Below, one piece after another: positions 26,301 to 35,215 of a stretch of DNA of 64,000 bases (its first letter is position 1; each line of letters begins with the position of its first letter). The stretch spans positions 1 to 64,000 of the forward strand of contig NZ_FULE01000013.1 of NCBI RefSeq assembly GCF_900163965.1. Reading direction: 5' to 3'. The stretch is from Vibrio ruber DSM 16370. Lineage in GTDB: Bacteria; Pseudomonadota; Gammaproteobacteria; Enterobacterales; Vibrionaceae. A program made the translations under genes and the position numbers. A model generated the notes under the pieces. It was not told the origin of the DNA. It saw only the letters and a program-made list of their open reading frames with translations, and did not search any database.

Positions 26301-26524
26301 CATTTATTCTGGGGGTTTTACCGTTGGCACTGAGTAGTGGTGCGGGGGCTGCCAGCCGGAATGCGATTGGTTGGGGGGTTGTCGGCGGCATGGTGTCTGC
26401 AACGGTGTTGTCTATTTTCTTTGTTCCGGTGTTCTTTGTCTTGGTAATGCGTTTGTTCCGCACTAAACCAAGAGGCGATCTCTCTGCCGCTCCTGCCGTG
26501 GAGGATAAGTCAGATGCAAATTAA
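23369..26524 (+). CDS. RND multidrug efflux pump, HAE1 (AcrB/MexB family)
   Basis: A 1051-residue inner-membrane proton antiporter of normal AcrB length. The start [20 protein letters not shown] is the HAE1 signature; the proton-relay aspartate pair is in [16 protein letters not shown] (TM4) and the TM10 lysine in [13 protein letters not shown]. Two large periplasmic loops with porter and docking domains are present. It should export hydrophobic and amphiphilic compounds. It begins 3 bp after the adaptor gene and overlaps the outer-membrane factor by 11 bp. Confidence 0.95.
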   Translation: MVRFFIDRPIFAWVIAIVIMLAGVLSIKTLPIEQYPQIAPPAVSISGVYVGASAKTVENSVTQVIEQNMNGIDNLLYMSSNSDSSGSFSISLTFATGTDPDIAQVQVQNKLSAVESSLPESVVTRGITVAKSTSSFLMVIGFISSDGSMDNTGIADYIVSNVKDPISRVQGVGETQVFGAQHAMRIWLDPHKLNKFSLTSNDVVSAIQSQNTQVSVGELGGTPAVKGQQLTATITAQGRLKSVKDFKNILLKVDTDGSQIRLQDVARVEIGGESYAAVAEFNGSPATGLAIRLATGANALDTADAVRAKMEELKQFFPNSLKIVYPYDTTPFVKISIEEVVHTLIEAVVLVFLVMYLFLQNFRATLIPTIAVPVVLLGTMGIMAAFGFSINTLTMFGLVLAIGLLVDDAIVVVENVERVMAEDGLSPLEATRKSMGQITGALVGIALVLSAVFIPMAFFGGAAGAIYRQFSLTIVSSMALSVLVAMILTPALCATILKPLSEGSHQAKRGPIGLFNRLFNQGTVRYKGTVEKGIHQKIRYLVVYVLIVGGLGLLWHKLPTSFLPDEDQGVLMVMVKLPSGATQERTLNVMEKIRGHFLQDEKDDVVSVFTVAGFSFAGRGQNMGLAFVKLTDWSERTKPSQSVEAIIGRAWGALGQIKEAQIFAFNLPPIISLGTASGFDAYLVDRGNLGHEALIQARNQLLGMAAKNPNLVSVRPNGMEDTAQLRIDIDYEKAMAMGVSVNDINSTLSTAWGSTYVNDFVDNGRIKKVYVQADAPFRMNPEDFDLWHVRNSEGDMVPFNAFAKTYWTYGSPRLERFNASPAVNIQGSAAPGKSSGEAMLEIEKMVRQLPKGFDVEWSGSSYQERQSGSQASLLYGISLLIVFLCLAALYESWSVPFSVILIVPLGIFGAVLATTLKGLANDVYFQVGLLTTIGLSAKNAILIVEFAKAQYDEGMDLFKATVEACRMRLRPILMTSFAFILGVLPLALSSGAGAASRNAIGWGVVGGMVSATVLSIFFVPVFFVLVMRLFRTKPRGDLSAAPAVEDKSDAN

Positions 26525-27956
26525 GTTACTGCCGCTGATAATGACTGCTGTTTTAAGTGGCTGTAGTCTGGCGCCGGATTATCAGCAGCCAGAACCCCCG
26601 TCAACACAAGGGTGGCAAGGTGTTGAGGCAAGCCAGACGGCTGAAACCGAGCTGCCTGACTGGCGTACTTTTATGCCGGATGAGCGGTTACAATCGCTGA
26701 TTGAGTTAGCGCTGGCAAATAATAAAGACTTGAAAACAACATTGCTGAATGTGGCTTCTTTACGGGCAACATACCGAATTCAGGATGCTGAACGCTATCC
26801 GGGGCTGGATGCCTCGGGAAGCGGTTCGAGAACACGTTTTTCTGATGCAAATACAGGCAATGGCAAGTCATATTCTTCGCAGTATAAAGCAACGGTCGGT
26901 GTGACGAGTTATGAGTTGGATCTGTTTGGCCGGGTACAAAACCTGAGTGAGCAGGCGCTTGAGAGTTATCTGTCTCAGGATGAGAATCGTCGCAGTACCG
27001 TGATTGCGCTGATTAGTGAAATTGCCAGTGCCTACATGAATTTGCTGACCAACCAAGAGTTGCTGACATTAACGACAGAAACGGTTGATGCCTATCAGGA
27101 AACCTTGTCACTGGTGCAAACGCGTTATGATGCCGGATATAGCGATGCTTTGACGCTCGCACAAAGTAAGACTGCATTATATAGCGCCCAAGCGAAGCAA
27201 GCACAGTACAAGTTGGCTGTTGCGAAGGGATACAATGTGTTGCGACAGCTGGTCGGTGCACCGATCATGCAATATATCGATGGCCGTTTACCTGAAGAAA
27301 GCGGGCAAATGTTATCTGCGTTGCAAGTTGGTACATCATCGGAACTGTTGCTCACGCGTCCGGATATTCTGGCTGCTGAACATGCACTTAAGGCGGCCAA
27401 TGCGAACATCGGTGCGGCCCGGGCTGCATTTTTCCCGAGTATTCGTTTAACCGCGAATGCCGGTAGTGCCAGTAACTCCCTGTCAGGATTATTTAACTCA
27501 GATTCGGGGTATTGGCAATTTTCACCCTCTATTTCTTTACCGATCTTCGATTGGGGAAGTAATCAAGCGTCTCTGGATGCGGCAAAAATCAAGAAACAGA
27601 GTTCGATTGTTGCTTATCAGCAGGCGATTGAAACTGCATTTAAAGAAGTTTCTGATGCTTTGTTAGGGCAGACGTATTATATGGAGGAGTGGCAAGCGCA
27701 ACAGAATAATATGGCTGCGAATCAAGAGTATTATGAGCTGGCAAAAATGCGTTATGAAAAAGGGAATGACAGTTATATGGATCTTCTGGACGCGCAACGG
27801 TCATTGTTTAGCGCCCGGGAGAGTGAATTGTCATCGCATTTGAATTTACTGCTGAGCCGGGTCAATTTATATAAAGCACTCGGTGGTGGTTGGCGTGCGG
27901 CTGATGAACAAGAGTCTGCTCAGGTTTCATCGGTTCTGGAAACCATGGAACAATAA
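26514..27956 (+). CDS. Outer-membrane efflux lipoprotein (OprM/NodT family)
   Basis: A 480-residue TolC-superfamily channel. The lipobox LSGC gives C17 as the lipidated residue, then PDYQQPEPP, a motif shared by OprM-type proteins, and two repeats of long helices ([24 protein letters not shown] and [18 protein letters not shown]). A GGAGG site lies inside the end of the pump gene. With the upstream genes it completes a self-contained envelope-spanning pump. Many Vibrio RND pumps borrow TolC instead, so a dedicated channel is a useful detail. Confidence 0.92.
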   Translation: MQIKLLPLIMTAVLSGCSLAPDYQQPEPPSTQGWQGVEASQTAETELPDWRTFMPDERLQSLIELALANNKDLKTTLLNVASLRATYRIQDAERYPGLDASGSGSRTRFSDANTGNGKSYSSQYKATVGVTSYELDLFGRVQNLSEQALESYLSQDENRRSTVIALISEIASAYMNLLTNQELLTLTTETVDAYQETLSLVQTRYDAGYSDALTLAQSKTALYSAQAKQAQYKLAVAKGYNVLRQLVGAPIMQYIDGRLPEESGQMLSALQVGTSSELLLTRPDILAAEHALKAANANIGAARAAFFPSIRLTANAGSASNSLSGLFNSDSGYWQFSPSISLPIFDWGSNQASLDAAKIKKQSSIVAYQQAIETAFKEVSDALLGQTYYMEEWQAQQNNMAANQEYYELAKMRYEKGNDSYMDLLDAQRSLFSARESELSSHLNLLLSRVNLYKALGGGWRAADEQESAQVSSVLETMEQ

Positions 27957-28002
27957 ATCTGAGACTGATGATTTGTTGGCGGGATATAACGTGTTTGTAA
28001 TG

Positions 28003-28034
28003 AATAAGCGTGCCGAAAGCACGCTTATTTTTTT
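28003..28034 (+). terminator. Strong terminator of the RND operon
   Basis: AATAAGCGTGC (28003-28013) pairs with GCACGCTTATT (28019-28029) around CGAAA and is followed by T. It overlaps the stop codon of the convergent hxlR-type gene. Confidence 0.88.
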
Positions 28035-28447
28035 GCCTGAAATGTTGATTCGTGCGCCATTCGCTGTTGATCATACTGGTGTTGAATGTGCCGGATATCG
28101 ATAATATTGTCTTCGAGCCATTCGATAAGAACGGCTGCTTTTTGCGTCACGGTGTGACCATGCGGTGTGAGCTGATACTCCACATGCGGTGGTACTACAG
28201 GATGCGCAATCCGCGTCAGAAAACCATCACGTTCTAAAGTTTGTAGGGTCTGCGACAGCATTTTTTCACTGATCCCGGTAATTTTCTTCCTCAATTCACT
28301 AAAGCGATGTCGCGCGTCGTCATTCAAAGCGATTAATACCAAAATCCCCCAACGGCTGGTGATATGGTTGAGTACCTCCCGCGACGGACATTGCGCAATA
28401 AAGACATCACCACGTTGATGTTGTTCAGACTGAGATATTTTTTCCAT
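28025..28447 (-). CDS. HxlR-family redox-type regulator (QorR/YtfH-like)
   Basis: A 140-residue winged-helix regulator of the HxlR/DUF24 family. Core motifs are HITSRWGILVLIAL, FSELRKKITGISEKMLSQTLQTLERDGFLTR and VEYQLTPHG. A conserved cysteine before the DNA-binding domain (AQCPSREVL) matches the redox-sensing Cys of the quinone/aldehyde-responsive QorR and YodB group. It is divergent from qorB across 147 bp, the same pairing as E. coli ytfH-ytfG, so it most likely represses qorB until oxidised or alkylated. Confidence 0.85.
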   Translation of the reverse strand: MEKISQSEQHQRGDVFIAQCPSREVLNHITSRWGILVLIALNDDARHRFSELRKKITGISEKMLSQTLQTLERDGFLTRIAHPVVPPHVEYQLTPHGHTVTQKAAVLIEWLEDNIIDIRHIQHQYDQQRMAHESTFQAKK

Positions 28448-28450
28448 ACT

Positions 28451-28485
28451 TACCTTTTTGTACGTACTTACTAAAAGTTAGCTTT
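28451..28485. promoter_or_regulatory. Candidate HxlR operator between hxlR and qorB
   Basis: The shared promoter has a GTACGTAC palindrome (28460-28467) flanked by CTTAC direct half-sites (CTTACCTTTTT and CTTACTAAAAG). HxlR repressors typically bind such sequence next to the start of the paired gene. A TATTAT -10-like hexamer for qorB is at 28491. Confidence 0.45.
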
Positions 28486-28594
28486 GGTTCTATTATAGGA
28501 TGAGTCGGTCTTGTGAGCAATGAATCAGTCATACTCAATAAGTAGGCCGTAATTGATTTTGAGATGATAGCAAGTCAAGGTAAAAGGAGAAATT

Positions 28595-29458
28595 ATGTTA
28601 GCGATTACTGGAGCAACCGGCCAACTTGGCCGTCTCGTGATTGAAGCTTTGTTACAGAAAGTACCTGCATCACAAATTGTCGCAGCGGTTCGTGACGTTG
28701 ATAAAGCGAAGGAGCTGGCCGGGCAGGGAATTCAGGTGCGGTATGCCGACTATTCTCAACCAGAGTCATTGCGTGATGCCTTTGCCGGTGTGGATAAAGT
28801 GCTGCTTATTTCTTCCAGTGAAGTGGGGCAGCGTGTTGAGCAGCATCGGGCTGTGATTGAGGCCGCAAAAGCCGCGAATATTGCTTTACTGGCTTATACC
28901 AGTATTTTGAATGCTGACCGTTCTTCACTCATGCTGGCCGAAGAACATGTTGCGACAGAAGCCATGATCCAAGAATCCGGACTGCCTGCGGTGATTTTAA
29001 GAAACGGCTGGTATTCGGAAAACTATACCATGGGGATCCCAGCGATTTTGCAACACGGAGTTATGATTGGGTGTGCCGGAGAAGGACGTATCTGTTCTGC
29101 GCCGCGTCGCGATTATGCGGAAGCTGCAGCGCATGTTCTGACACGTGACGGACAGGCTGGCAAAATCTACCAACTGGCGGGTGATCATGGTTTCACGCTG
29201 GCTGAATTTGCCAATATGTTATCTGAGGCAACAGGACGGCCGATTGTTTATCAGAATCTGTCTGAAGCCGATTATATTCAAGCGTTGGAGAATGCAGGTG
29301 TTCCGGCGCCATTTCCGAAGGTATTAGGGAATTCTGAAACCGGTGCGTCTGCCGGTGATCTATTCAGTCCATCGAGTGATTTGAGCCAGCTTCTCAATCG
29401 TGCCACGACACCGATAGAGGTGACGATTAAAGAGGCGTTATCCGAGGTTGCGGCGTAA
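28595..29458 (+). CDS. qorB: NAD(P)H:quinone oxidoreductase QorB (YtfG-like, NmrA family)
   Basis: A 287-residue atypical short-chain-dehydrogenase-like protein of the NmrA/HSCARG group. The N-terminus MLAITGATGQLGRLVIEALL holds the G-x2-G-x2-G dinucleotide motif; LRNGWYSENY and DYAEAAAHVL are typical of E. coli QorB. It reduces quinones with NADPH and protects against quinone stress. A strong AAAGGAG precedes the ATG. The divergent HxlR-type regulator is the likely quinone sensor. Confidence 0.9.
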   Translation: MLAITGATGQLGRLVIEALLQKVPASQIVAAVRDVDKAKELAGQGIQVRYADYSQPESLRDAFAGVDKVLLISSSEVGQRVEQHRAVIEAAKAANIALLAYTSILNADRSSLMLAEEHVATEAMIQESGLPAVILRNGWYSENYTMGIPAILQHGVMIGCAGEGRICSAPRRDYAEAAAHVLTRDGQAGKIYQLAGDHGFTLAEFANMLSEATGRPIVYQNLSEADYIQALENAGVPAPFPKVLGNSETGASAGDLFSPSSDLSQLLNRATTPIEVTIKEALSEVAA

Positions 29459-29497
29459 CGATATTGATCGTGCTCCGCGATGTTTGATGTATCAGTG

Positions 29498-29525
29498 ATC
29501 CCCCGAAGCGCTCCGGGGGATTTTT
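29498..29525 (+). terminator. Terminator of qorB
   Basis: ATCCCCCG pairs with CGGGGGAT around a 6-9 nt loop, followed by TTTTT. Confidence 0.85.
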
Positions 29526-29685
29526 CATTTCTTGCTGACAGAACATCGGAATTTCTGTTAACAGGCGCACTGTTTTGTCCCTTCGCGTTGCTGAGAATCA
29601 GCTACACTAAACCTAACGCATTGAGAAAACAGCGTTCGTAAAATATTACGTATCGATTTCATCTCAGTTACCTTGAGGAATGATC

Positions 29686-30039
29686 ATGGCGGACTTACAG
29701 TATTTTCAGCCGGCAAGGGTTGCAGACATGGTTGGTGAAGAAAACGTCGATGAGATGCTCAGCGGCTATCTTACTTCCTTGGACGAATCTCTCTCCTTGT
29801 TACGCTCCTACTGGCACAAAGGTGATGTACAACATGTCAGAATGACGTCTCACCGCATGAAATCCTCAGCCCGATTTATCGGTGCCGATGAACTTGCTGA
29901 AGTTCTGCAGAAAATTGAAACGAATTCGCTCAATGAAGCGAATAATATTTGTGCGCAGACGACTCAGCTTAGTGTGGTTGAACAATGGTGTCATGAACTG
30001 ACACAGGAGATTAACCACTATCTGGATTCTGCGCATTAA
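29686..30039 (+). CDS. Histidine phosphotransfer (HPt) protein
   Basis: A 117-residue four-helix HPt protein. The phospho-accepting histidine is in MTSHRMKSSARFIG, matching the H-x-x-K-S/G-x-A signature. It carries phosphate between a kinase or REC and another REC. ATG 29686 is chosen over 29680 because the GAGG site is 7 bp away rather than 1 bp. It is the first gene of a seven-gene signalling cluster on the same strand. Confidence 0.85.
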   Translation: MADLQYFQPARVADMVGEENVDEMLSGYLTSLDESLSLLRSYWHKGDVQHVRMTSHRMKSSARFIGADELAEVLQKIETNSLNEANNICAQTTQLSVVEQWCHELTQEINHYLDSAH

Positions 30040-30049
30040 GGATTAGGCT

Positions 30050-31204
30050 ATGGCAAGTCTTGAAGTTATATGTGTTGATGATGATGAATTTATGCTAAAA
30101 GCCATTGGCCGTCTGGTGCGTCGTTTGCGTCCCGAATGGCGGTTCCTGCTCCTCGATGAGCCGATGAGGTGGGAGGAGATTATGGCTGCTTCGGAAATTG
30201 AACATCCGGCGATATTTATTTCTGATCTATTGATGCCAAAGAAGCGTGGTGATGTATTACTCAATGAAGTCAAAATGAATTTGCCAGAATCGATCCGGGT
30301 GCTGCTGACGGGCGATACAACCCAAGAATTACCCCAAAAAGCACACGGTTATGCCCACTTTGTCTTACCCAAACCTTTTACTCAGGAAGATTTTGAGCAC
30401 CTGTTTCAGTGTGCAGAACGTTTGCACAAAATGCCGTTTAATGCTGAATGCAGACAGAAATTAGGCTCTTTATCCGGTTTGCCGGTATTGCCACATACGG
30501 TGCAGGAATTGCAGAGCACGATTGCTTCCCCGAATTGTGACATGCATTTAATGGCTGATGTTGTCAGCCATGAGCCTTCGTTAGTTGCCCGGATATTCCA
30601 AATTGCTAATTCATCGTACTTTGGATTCAGAAGACATACCGACTCGCTCTCTGAAGCGGTCAGCCGATTAGGGGCGACATTAATTGAAACGATCGCGGTT
30701 TCTTTGTTAACTCAAATTCAGCATCACCGGGTTTCACCGAGTCAGCATAAGCAAGTCGCTGAACGAGCTCTGAGAGTCGGATCGATTGCACGATTGATCG
30801 CGAAAGAGATGAGTTTTGCCCGGTGTGAACAGGATAAAGTATTTGTTGCCAGCCTATTGACGTCGATTGGCACACTACTCGTACTTGAAGAAGGTGCAAC
30901 GCTTGAAAATGTCAGAACCTATCTGGGATTACAGGAGGGTTTCTATGATCATCATGTTGCCGCGGCTTATCTGCTGATTTTGTGGGGATATGATATTGAT
31001 ATCGGTGACATTATTTTATCTCAGAGCAATATCGATTTTCTCAGTCCGGATGAGACAGTCGTGTATGGCAGTATTGTTGGTTTGGCTTATATGATTGAGA
31101 AATTAAAAACGGAAGCACAACTGAAGCAAGTTGCCGGGCAGTTACCCGACTCTGTCGGTGACGTGGTGCTAACGCTAATCCCGTTATTATTAGAAACGGC
31201 ATAA
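30050..31204 (+). CDS. Response regulator with HDOD output domain
   Basis: A 384-residue REC-HDOD protein. The receiver holds the acidic triad (VDDDE), phospho-acceptor D59 (FISDLLMP) and K108 (LPKPF). From about 140 the HDOD domain begins (LGSLSGLPVLPHTVQELQSTI ... VARIFQIANSSYFGFR ... LGATLIETIAV). HDOD domains are HD-like, lack phosphodiesterase residues and usually serve as interaction modules in c-di-GMP or chemotaxis-type signalling. It starts 10 bp after the HPt gene, its probable phosphate donor. Confidence 0.88.
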   Translation: MASLEVICVDDDEFMLKAIGRLVRRLRPEWRFLLLDEPMRWEEIMAASEIEHPAIFISDLLMPKKRGDVLLNEVKMNLPESIRVLLTGDTTQELPQKAHGYAHFVLPKPFTQEDFEHLFQCAERLHKMPFNAECRQKLGSLSGLPVLPHTVQELQSTIASPNCDMHLMADVVSHEPSLVARIFQIANSSYFGFRRHTDSLSEAVSRLGATLIETIAVSLLTQIQHHRVSPSQHKQVAERALRVGSIARLIAKEMSFARCEQDKVFVASLLTSIGTLLVLEEGATLENVRTYLGLQEGFYDHHVAAAYLLILWGYDIDIGDIILSQSNIDFLSPDETVVYGSIVGLAYMIEKLKTEAQLKQVAGQLPDSVGDVVLTLIPLLLETA

Positions 31205-31299
31205 CCGTATGATTAAAAACAATATAATTACTGCAATATGCTGTAAGTGATATCACAACAGCGCAGCGTTGAGGATTTTTGACTGTGGGGGAGATGTAA

Positions 31300-31665
31300 A
31301 TGGCGATTAATGTAACGATAGCGGATGATTCAAAAATGTCGCGTAAATCAGTGATGAGAGCATTACCTGAGCGATGGGATGTGAATATTCACGAAGCGTC
31401 GAATGGGAAAGAGGCGATTCTCAATTATAGTCAGGGGCTGGCGGATGTGATGTTTCTCGATTTAACCATGCCTGAAATGGATGGTTTTCAGGTTTTGGAG
31501 CACCTGCATCAAATTGATGCGAAAAGTATTGTGATCGTCATTAGTGCAGATATTCAGCCTTATTCTCAGGAAAGAGTGAAGCAATTAGGTGCCGCATCAT
31601 TTATTCAGAAGCCGTTGGATCCGACACAATTGGAACATGTATTACATGGGGTAGGGTTGCTATGA
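31300..31665 (+). CDS. Stand-alone response regulator (CheY-like)
   Basis: A 121-residue receiver-only protein with ADDSKMSRK, D54 (FLDLTMPEM) and K104 (IQKPLD). There is no output domain, so it acts by protein contact or as a phosphate sink. GGGGGAG precedes the start. Its stop overlaps by 4 bp the start of a CheC-like phosphatase, implying that the two act as a pair with the phosphatase resetting this receiver. Confidence 0.9.
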   Translation: MAINVTIADDSKMSRKSVMRALPERWDVNIHEASNGKEAILNYSQGLADVMFLDLTMPEMDGFQVLEHLHQIDAKSIVIVISADIQPYSQERVKQLGAASFIQKPLDPTQLEHVLHGVGLL

Positions 31666-32243
31666 ATACGGTTTTTTCCGCAGATCACCAAGATGCGCTC
31701 CAAGAGTTTATGAATATATCGATGGGTCGGGCAGCGAATAAGCTGGCGACTTTACTCGATCTTCATATCACGATTTCTGTGCCGAATATTCGTTTAGCCA
31801 CCGATGAAGATTTAGCCCGACTGCAAAAATCAGAGGCGGATTACTATTATACGCGGCAGTCATTTTTTGGCGGGATGGATGGGGAGCTGATTACGTTGCT
31901 CAGTCGTCTCGGGTGCCAACAGATTGTGACAGATTTGAATCGGATTAAGGGCGATACTTCCAATTCAATTAATATAGAAGAAAGTATTCTGGATATCTCG
32001 AATATTCTGTCCGGAGCGAGTCTCAGGGGGTTGTGTGAACAGATCGGTGTTAAAACTAAGATTCAGCCGCCGGTATTATTTGAACCCTCTAAGCAACCTT
32101 TACCGATCTCTGAGTGGAAGCTTTCTCTAATCATGGAAATTTCATTTCTGGTTGAAAAAGACTCGTTTTCAGCGAGGACGATTATCTGTTTTGCGGACAG
32201 GGAATTAGACAGAATGCTTGAACGCCTGGATGAATTATTATAG
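31662..32243 (+). CDS. CheC-like CheY-P phosphatase
   Basis: A 193-residue CheC/CheX/FliY-family protein. Two repeats of the phosphatase signature are recognisable: LQEFMNISMGRAANKLATLL and IEESILDISNILSGASLRGL, which match the E/D-x3-N pattern with acidic and Asn residues. CheC proteins dephosphorylate CheY-P. There is no CheA or CheD nearby, so its target is likely the overlapping receiver at 31300 rather than flagellar chemotaxis. Translational coupling (ATGA) supports this pairing. Confidence 0.8.
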   Translation: MNTVFSADHQDALQEFMNISMGRAANKLATLLDLHITISVPNIRLATDEDLARLQKSEADYYYTRQSFFGGMDGELITLLSRLGCQQIVTDLNRIKGDTSNSINIEESILDISNILSGASLRGLCEQIGVKTKIQPPVLFEPSKQPLPISEWKLSLIMEISFLVEKDSFSARTIICFADRELDRMLERLDELL

Positions 32244-32251
32244 GAGTCACT

Positions 32252-33571
32252 ATGGCAAAAAGTAGGCTATTGCTGTCAGATTTATTAGATCAGCTCAATT
32301 TTGCATTGTGTATTATTCGTAACGATTACGTGATTGTTAAAGCAAATGAGTATTTTCAGTCACGGGCGATCTACGCGGGTGACACAATGCAAGGGCAGAA
32401 TGTTCTGACGCTATTTCCTCAGTCGGCTGATTATCTGAAGCGCAAAATAGATACTGCATTAGTGATTGAATCATCGAGTTTTTCGTCATGGGAGCAAAAA
32501 CCCCACGTTTTACCCTTCAAAAGTTCTCGTCCGGTATCGGGCGAAGAAGAGCAGATGTTCCAAAATTTAGAAGTGATACCGATTCATAATGAAGATGGCT
32601 CGATTGAGCATGTTTGCCTGTGTATTTATGATGTGACCATTCAAGCCAGCCAGCAAGCGCAGCTACGGAATATTTCCCAACAATTGGAAGCTGAACATCA
32701 AGCACAAAAGTTGTTGATTAAGAAACTGGAAGATACTCAGGGGCAGTTGATTCAATCTGAAAAAATGGCATCTATCGGTCAGCTATCGGCGGGGATTGCG
32801 CATGAGATTAATAATCCGGTCGGTTTCATCACATCGAATATTCAGACATTGCATGATTACTTTCAGCGCCTGGCTCAAGTCATCGATAAGATGAAAGAGA
32901 TGATTGACGAGGCAGGTGATCGTGCTTTGGCGGAACATTGTGAAACCGTTTTACACCAGCAACAAGTTGATTTTATTTTAGGAGATACATCTGATTTAAT
33001 TCAGGAGTCGTTGGAAGGGTCATCCCGGGTGATGTCGATTGTGAAGAATCTGAAAGATTTCTCGCATGTTGATGGTTCGGAGTGGGGATATGCGAGTCTT
33101 GTGAATGGGATTGAATCAACACTGAAAATCATTCATAACGAGATTAAGTACAGTATTAAGATTGAAAAAGATTACCAGCCTGATATTCCGGATGTTTATT
33201 GTCAGCCTATGCAAATCAACCAAGTATTGCTGAACGTTTTACTGAATGCCAGTCAGGCAATTGAAGGGGAAGGAACGATTTATATCGCTGTACATCAGGC
33301 CAATGACCGCTATGTTGAAATTCGGATTCGGGACACGGGAACTGGCATTCCACCTGAAATTCAGGATCGTATTTTTGATCCATTCTTTACTACGAAAGCT
33401 GTTGGCTCCGGCACAGGGTTGGGATTATCGGTATCTTATGGGATTATTAAAACGCATAAGGGGACAATTGCCGTTCAGAGTGAGATCGGCGTCGGCAGTG
33501 AGTTTATTATTCAGCTCCCTATCGATGAAGTAACCGCAACCGATGAAGCCATTGCACAAGCAACAAGATGA
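32252..33571 (+). CDS. Soluble histidine kinase, PAS-like N-terminus
   Basis: A 439-residue kinase without membrane segments. Residues about 8-130 look like a PAS domain (LNFALCIIRNDYVIVKANEYF ... YDVTIQASQ); a coiled coil follows (135-170); then HisKA with H184 (GIAHEINNPVGF) and HATPase with LNVLLNASQAIE, DTGTGIPPEI and GTGLGLSVSYGI. The H-E-I-N-N-P box belongs to the HPK4 class that often signals to RECs of HD-GYP or HDOD proteins. It is 8 bp after the CheC-like gene, with AGGAG before the ATG. Confidence 0.88.
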   Translation: MAKSRLLLSDLLDQLNFALCIIRNDYVIVKANEYFQSRAIYAGDTMQGQNVLTLFPQSADYLKRKIDTALVIESSSFSSWEQKPHVLPFKSSRPVSGEEEQMFQNLEVIPIHNEDGSIEHVCLCIYDVTIQASQQAQLRNISQQLEAEHQAQKLLIKKLEDTQGQLIQSEKMASIGQLSAGIAHEINNPVGFITSNIQTLHDYFQRLAQVIDKMKEMIDEAGDRALAEHCETVLHQQQVDFILGDTSDLIQESLEGSSRVMSIVKNLKDFSHVDGSEWGYASLVNGIESTLKIIHNEIKYSIKIEKDYQPDIPDVYCQPMQINQVLLNVLLNASQAIEGEGTIYIAVHQANDRYVEIRIRDTGTGIPPEIQDRIFDPFFTTKAVGSGTGLGLSVSYGIIKTHKGTIAVQSEIGVGSEFIIQLPIDEVTATDEAIAQATR

Positions 33572-33615
33572 GTTGTGCTGTCTGGTTTTGACCTGAACAG
33601 TGAAGGGTAGATAAT

Positions 33616-34959
33616 GTGGGACATCCGTCAATAAAAAACGACATTCAAGTCAAACCGGTGATTTTTTCTGAAGCGGTGCAGCCATTTACAGAAAAAAAGT
33701 GCACAGAAAAAAAATACACAGAACAAACCCTTTTTCTGGATATTCTGCGGTTGATGCTGGCAACTGAAAGTCAGGACGACAGCATCGACCTGTTTCTCGA
33801 TTTCATGAGAAAAACCTTTGCTAATACAAAAGTCTATCTGTTTGCTCTCCATGAACCTGAGGTGCTGCGTTTAATTCGTTCTCATCCGGTATTGACCGGT
33901 TCGATCTGTGAGCAGTCCTTTCCGGTTTTGACACAAGATGAGTTTTGTTTGATTGAGCAACTCGAAAACTCTGCTTTCTGGGCTGAACATTATGCCCCGT
34001 TTTTCCCGAAAATGAGCAAAGCACTGGTGGTGACTGTTCAGGTTCGTTCTCGTCACTATGTGATGCTTTTGACTTCCCCGTCTGAAGTGCTGTGGCAGCA
34101 ACACAATTTAGAGACATTGTATTACATTGTTGAAACGGTGAAGATTGCGCTCACTTATATTACATCGACCGAGGTGATATATCATAAGCGGGATATGGAA
34201 CAGACCGAGAAATTTGCTTCTTTAGGGAAACTGGCAGCGGGCGTTGCCCACGAAATTAATAACCCTTTGGGATTCGTTATGAGTAATTTAGGGACGTTAA
34301 GTGCCTATATGGACGAATTTAAACAGTGGATTTCGGCATTGCCTGATGCACAAAAAACAACCATAGCCGATGTGCTGGATGACAGTGCGGATATCATCTC
34401 TGAGACACTTGAAGGTTTGACCCGAATTCAGAATGTTGTTTCGAGTTTAAATGTCTACAACCATGTGGCCAGTTCAAACGTTAGGGTGGTTGACCTGCGG
34501 GATGTGATTAGTTCATCGCTGGGACTGATTCTGGGTGAGCTTAAGATGCGGGCTAAGATTGATTATCAGGCTCCGGAGCGAGCTATGTATGTCAAAGGCC
34601 AATCCAATAAGCTGCAACAGGCTTTTATCCATTTGCTCATGAATGCTTTTCAGTCGATTACCAATGCCGATGGTGTGATTCGCATTCAGCTGACATATGA
34701 AACCAGTATATTGCAGCCAAGAAAGCGCAATCTTTGTTTGTCGATCCAAGATAACGGGAAAGGGATTGCCGAGGAAGATTTACAACATATTTTTGAGCCG
34801 TTTTTTACCACCAAGCAAGTGGGGAGCGGTGCCGGGTTAGGGTTATCGGTTGCCAAAGAAATTATTGAAGAGCACCTTGGTTTCATCTCGATTGAGTCTG
34901 AATTAGGCAAAGGGACTGAGGCGGTGATTCGGTTGCCTTGTGTTGTCAGCATGCCTTAG
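33616..34959 (+). CDS. Soluble histidine kinase with unassigned N-terminal sensor domain
   Basis: A 447-residue cytosolic kinase. Residues about 36-185 resemble a GAF-type fold without recognisable ligand residues; H212 lies in GVAHEINNPLGF, and the ATPase part has LLMNAFQSI, DNGKGIAEEDL and GAGLGLSVAKEI. It is a close architectural relative of the upstream kinase (same H-E-I-N-N-P box) and may be a paralogue with a different input. The GTG start at 33616 has GAAGGG 8 bp upstream. The lysine- and threonine-rich segment at about 27-37 is a short near-repeat (EKKCTEKKYTE). Confidence 0.83.
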   Translation: MGHPSIKNDIQVKPVIFSEAVQPFTEKKCTEKKYTEQTLFLDILRLMLATESQDDSIDLFLDFMRKTFANTKVYLFALHEPEVLRLIRSHPVLTGSICEQSFPVLTQDEFCLIEQLENSAFWAEHYAPFFPKMSKALVVTVQVRSRHYVMLLTSPSEVLWQQHNLETLYYIVETVKIALTYITSTEVIYHKRDMEQTEKFASLGKLAAGVAHEINNPLGFVMSNLGTLSAYMDEFKQWISALPDAQKTTIADVLDDSADIISETLEGLTRIQNVVSSLNVYNHVASSNVRVVDLRDVISSSLGLILGELKMRAKIDYQAPERAMYVKGQSNKLQQAFIHLLMNAFQSITNADGVIRIQLTYETSILQPRKRNLCLSIQDNGKGIAEEDLQHIFEPFFTTKQVGSGAGLGLSVAKEIIEEHLGFISIESELGKGTEAVIRLPCVVSMP

Positions 34960-35215
34960 GCGCAATCTAATCGTCAAATTAATGTTCCCTTGGCTCATCT
35001 CTGCCAGAGCCGCTCAAAGCCATCTCTGATATCAAATCAATGCTGATGACCGATCCATTTCCGGGACATTTTTCACCAATTCTTGAAAAGTATAATATAA
35101 TTGAATTACTTACAGAGAAAATTCTCTTGGCAGTGATTCGGGGTCGGTAGCTCGATCTGATCAGTTCAAGCACAACATTGTTCTCTCACAGCAAACAGAA
35201 GCGGGAGCGATCATC

